A stretch of 64,000 bases of DNA, from the NCBI GenBank assembly GCA_016235155.1, contig JACRLW010000026.1, positions 77,771-141,770 of the forward strand, given 5' to 3'. Position numbers and translations under genes: made by a program. The notes below the pieces were generated by a model that saw nothing but the letters and a program-made list of their open reading frames with translations, was not told the origin of the DNA and ran no database searches. This document shows, in pieces, positions 62,650-64,000 of the stretch. Positions within the stretch are counted from its first letter, which is position 1, and each line of letters opens with the position of its first letter. This stretch comes from Planctomycetota bacterium (GTDB lineage Bacteria; Planctomycetota; UBA1135; UBA2386).

Positions 62650-64000
62650 TCACTTCGCCGCGACTTCGCTGGCGGCGTCGAGGCGGGGGAGCGGCTTGAG
62701 CTCGGACTGGGGCACGTCGTCGCGCGAGAGGTAGGTGTAACCGGCGAGCGCCTCGTCGTAGCGGCGCATCAGCAACGCCAACTCCTCCAGCTTCAGCGCC
62801 TTGTTGCGCACCGCCAGCTCGCCCGCCCGGCGCACGCGGCGCATCAGGTCCTCGCGCTGGTACTGCACGTAGCCGAGCACCTCCGTGATCGAATCGCCCT
62901 CGACGACGCGTTCGATCTCGTAGCCGAGTTCGCCGTTCAGCGAGACGTGGATCGCGTGCGTGTCGCCGAACAGGTTGTGCAGGTCGCCGAGGATCTCCTG
63001 GTAGGCGCCGACCATGAACACGCCGATGTAGTACGGCTCGTTCGGGCGCTCGTCGTGGAGTTCGATCACGCGCTTCGTGTCGTGCAGGTCGATGAACTCG
63101 TCGACCTTGCCGTCGCTGTCGCAGGTCAGGTCGCAGAGCATCGCGCGGCGGCGCGGCTCCTCCTCGAGCCGGTGGATCGGCAGGATCGGGAAGAGCTGCT
63201 TCACGGCCCAGTGGTCGGGGATCGACTGGAACACCGAGAAGTTGCAGTAGTACGTGTCGGCGACGACGCGCTCGAGGCTCTCGAAGTCCTCCGGCACGTA
63301 GTCGAGCTCGCGGACGATGCGCAGGATTCGGGTGCAGATCGCCCAGAAGATGCGCTCGGCGAGTGCCCGGCCCTCGAGGTCGAGGTAGCCGAGGTTGAAG
63401 AGGGACAACGCCTCTTCCTTCTGTTGGAGCGCGTCGTGCCAGCACTCGCTGAAGTTCTTCTTGCTGACCGACTTCCAGGTGTCGAACAGGGCGCGGATCG
63501 GCGGGCTCTTGTGCGCCGAAGACTCCGGCGGCGGCGGCTCGATCGGCACCGACGTGTGGCCCAGCACGTCGAACACGAGCAACGCATGGTGTGCGACCAG
63601 CGCGCGCCCGGACTCGCTGACGATGTCGGGATGCGGCACCGACTTCTGGTCGCAGGCCTCCTGGATCGCACTGACGACGTCGTTGGCGTACTCCTGCAGC
63701 GTGTAGTCGGACGACGAGTGCCAGTTGGTCTTGCTGCCGTCGTAGTCGACCGCGAGACCGCCGCCGATGTCGATGAAGCCGAGCCCGGCGCCGAGCGCGT
63801 GCAGTTCGACGTAGAACCGGCTCGCCTCGCGCAGCGCCTCCTTCACCGAGCGGATCGCCGTGATCTGGCTGCCGATGTGGAAGTGCAGCAGCTCGAGGCA
63901 ATCGAGCATGCCCTCGGCGCGGAGCTTCTCGACGACGCTCATCAACTCGGCGGACGTCAGCCCGAACTTGCTGCGGTCGCCCGACGACTCCACCCACTTG
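62650..64000 (-). CDS. speA: Biosynthetic arginine decarboxylase, 5' end outside window
   Basis: The frame enters from the right edge as KWVESSGDRSKFGL and runs to the stop at 62650. About 449 residues are visible. Matches to PLP-dependent SpeA include LELLHFHIGSQITAIRS, GLGFIDIGGGLAVDYDGS, IVSESGRALVAHHALLVF, RVVADTYYCNFSVFQSIPD, CDLTCDSDGKVDEFID and YYIGVFMVGAYQEILGDLHN. The missing N-terminus holds the PLP-binding lysine. The enzyme makes agmatine from arginine at the start of polyamine synthesis. It is 87 bp upstream of the NYN gene on the same strand; the start is not visible. Confidence 0.9.
   Translation of the reverse strand, partial: KWVESSGDRSKFGLTSAELMSVVEKLRAEGMLDCLELLHFHIGSQITAIRSVKEALREASRFYVELHALGAGLGFIDIGGGLAVDYDGSKTNWHSSSDYTLQEYANDVVSAIQEACDQKSVPHPDIVSESGRALVAHHALLVFDVLGHTSVPIEPPPPESSAHKSPPIRALFDTWKSVSKKNFSECWHDALQQKEEALSLFNLGYLDLEGRALAERIFWAICTRILRIVRELDYVPEDFESLERVVADTYYCNFSVFQSIPDHWAVKQLFPILPIHRLEEEPRRRAMLCDLTCDSDGKVDEFIDLHDTKRVIELHDERPNEPYYIGVFMVGAYQEILGDLHNLFGDTHAIHVSLNGELGYEIERVVEGDSITEVLGYVQYQREDLMRRVRRAGELAVRNKALKLEELALLMRRYDEALAGYTYLSRDDVPQSELKPLPRLDAASEVAAK

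Overview
The window is very GC-rich, gene-dense bacterial DNA with almost no intergenic space. Neighbouring genes often overlap by ATGA or GTGA. The gene content points to the phylum Planctomycetota: a Ser/Thr kinase fused to a SUMF1-type domain next to an ECF sigma factor, a second ECF sigma factor fused to a membrane segment and large exported domains, many secreted proteins with a shared C-terminal domain, sialate O-acetylesterase and SASA-type esterases, DUF1570-like metallopeptidases, and YedE and deiodinase-like selenium genes. This assignment is inferred from gene families; no rRNA or tRNA was found.

Layout. 1-6.2 kb: tail of a haem-binding protein, a broken TPR-sulfotransferase, a lipoprotein overlapping a PP2C phosphatase, and an M14 peptidase. 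6.2-12.9 kb: a lipase-like hydrolase, a Cys-rich secreted protein, a kinase/sigma pair and DoxX. 12.9-16.6 kb: a glycosyltransferase, a double DUF1801 protein, a DUF4160/DUF2442 pair and a CDP-alcohol phosphatidyltransferase. 16.6-20.3 kb: a sialate O-acetylesterase broken by a 26-bp tandem duplication, a SASA esterase and a frameshifted membrane protein. 20.4-25.2 kb: a helical-repeat protein with an HD-GYP-like partner, then a DUF3592-like protein. 25.1-27.4 kb: hutF and hutG. 27.4-30.8 kb: a BRCT-TPR protein translationally coupled to a selenoprotein. 30.8-36 kb: M28 peptidase, LysM protein, quinone oxidoreductase and three small membrane proteins. 36-53.5 kb: secreted protein paralogs, the sigma-factor fusion, a beta-helix protein, an SGNH/TPR protein, Tex, an esterase, a methyltransferase, a triple-repeat secreted protein and a YedE-type selenium transporter. 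53.6-64 kb: a HigBA-like module with a nonsense-mutated toxin, a metallopeptidase, a histidine kinase operon, a frameshifted PD-(D/E)XK/DUF2779 protein, a NYN-domain protein and the 3' part of speA.

Two observations stand out. First, positions 28684-30786 read as one gene with an in-frame TGA in a deiodinase-type T-Sec-PPF motif. The TGA is followed 14 nt later by a perfect 8-bp hairpin with a GGUC loop, which is a bacterial SECIS. The gene would encode an EF-hand/deiodinase-like/hydrolase selenoprotein, and the window also carries a YedE-family selenium gene. Second, a dispersed element of about 70 bp occurs three times (32846, 44278, 53545). Copies 1 and 2 fold as a three-way junction with compensatory base changes, and copy 1 lies in frame inside a coding sequence.

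Five genes carry inactivating lesions (sulfotransferase, sialate O-acetylesterase, a small membrane protein, the HigB-like toxin and the DUF2779 nuclease). Either assembly or read errors or real gene decay could explain them; only raw reads can decide.
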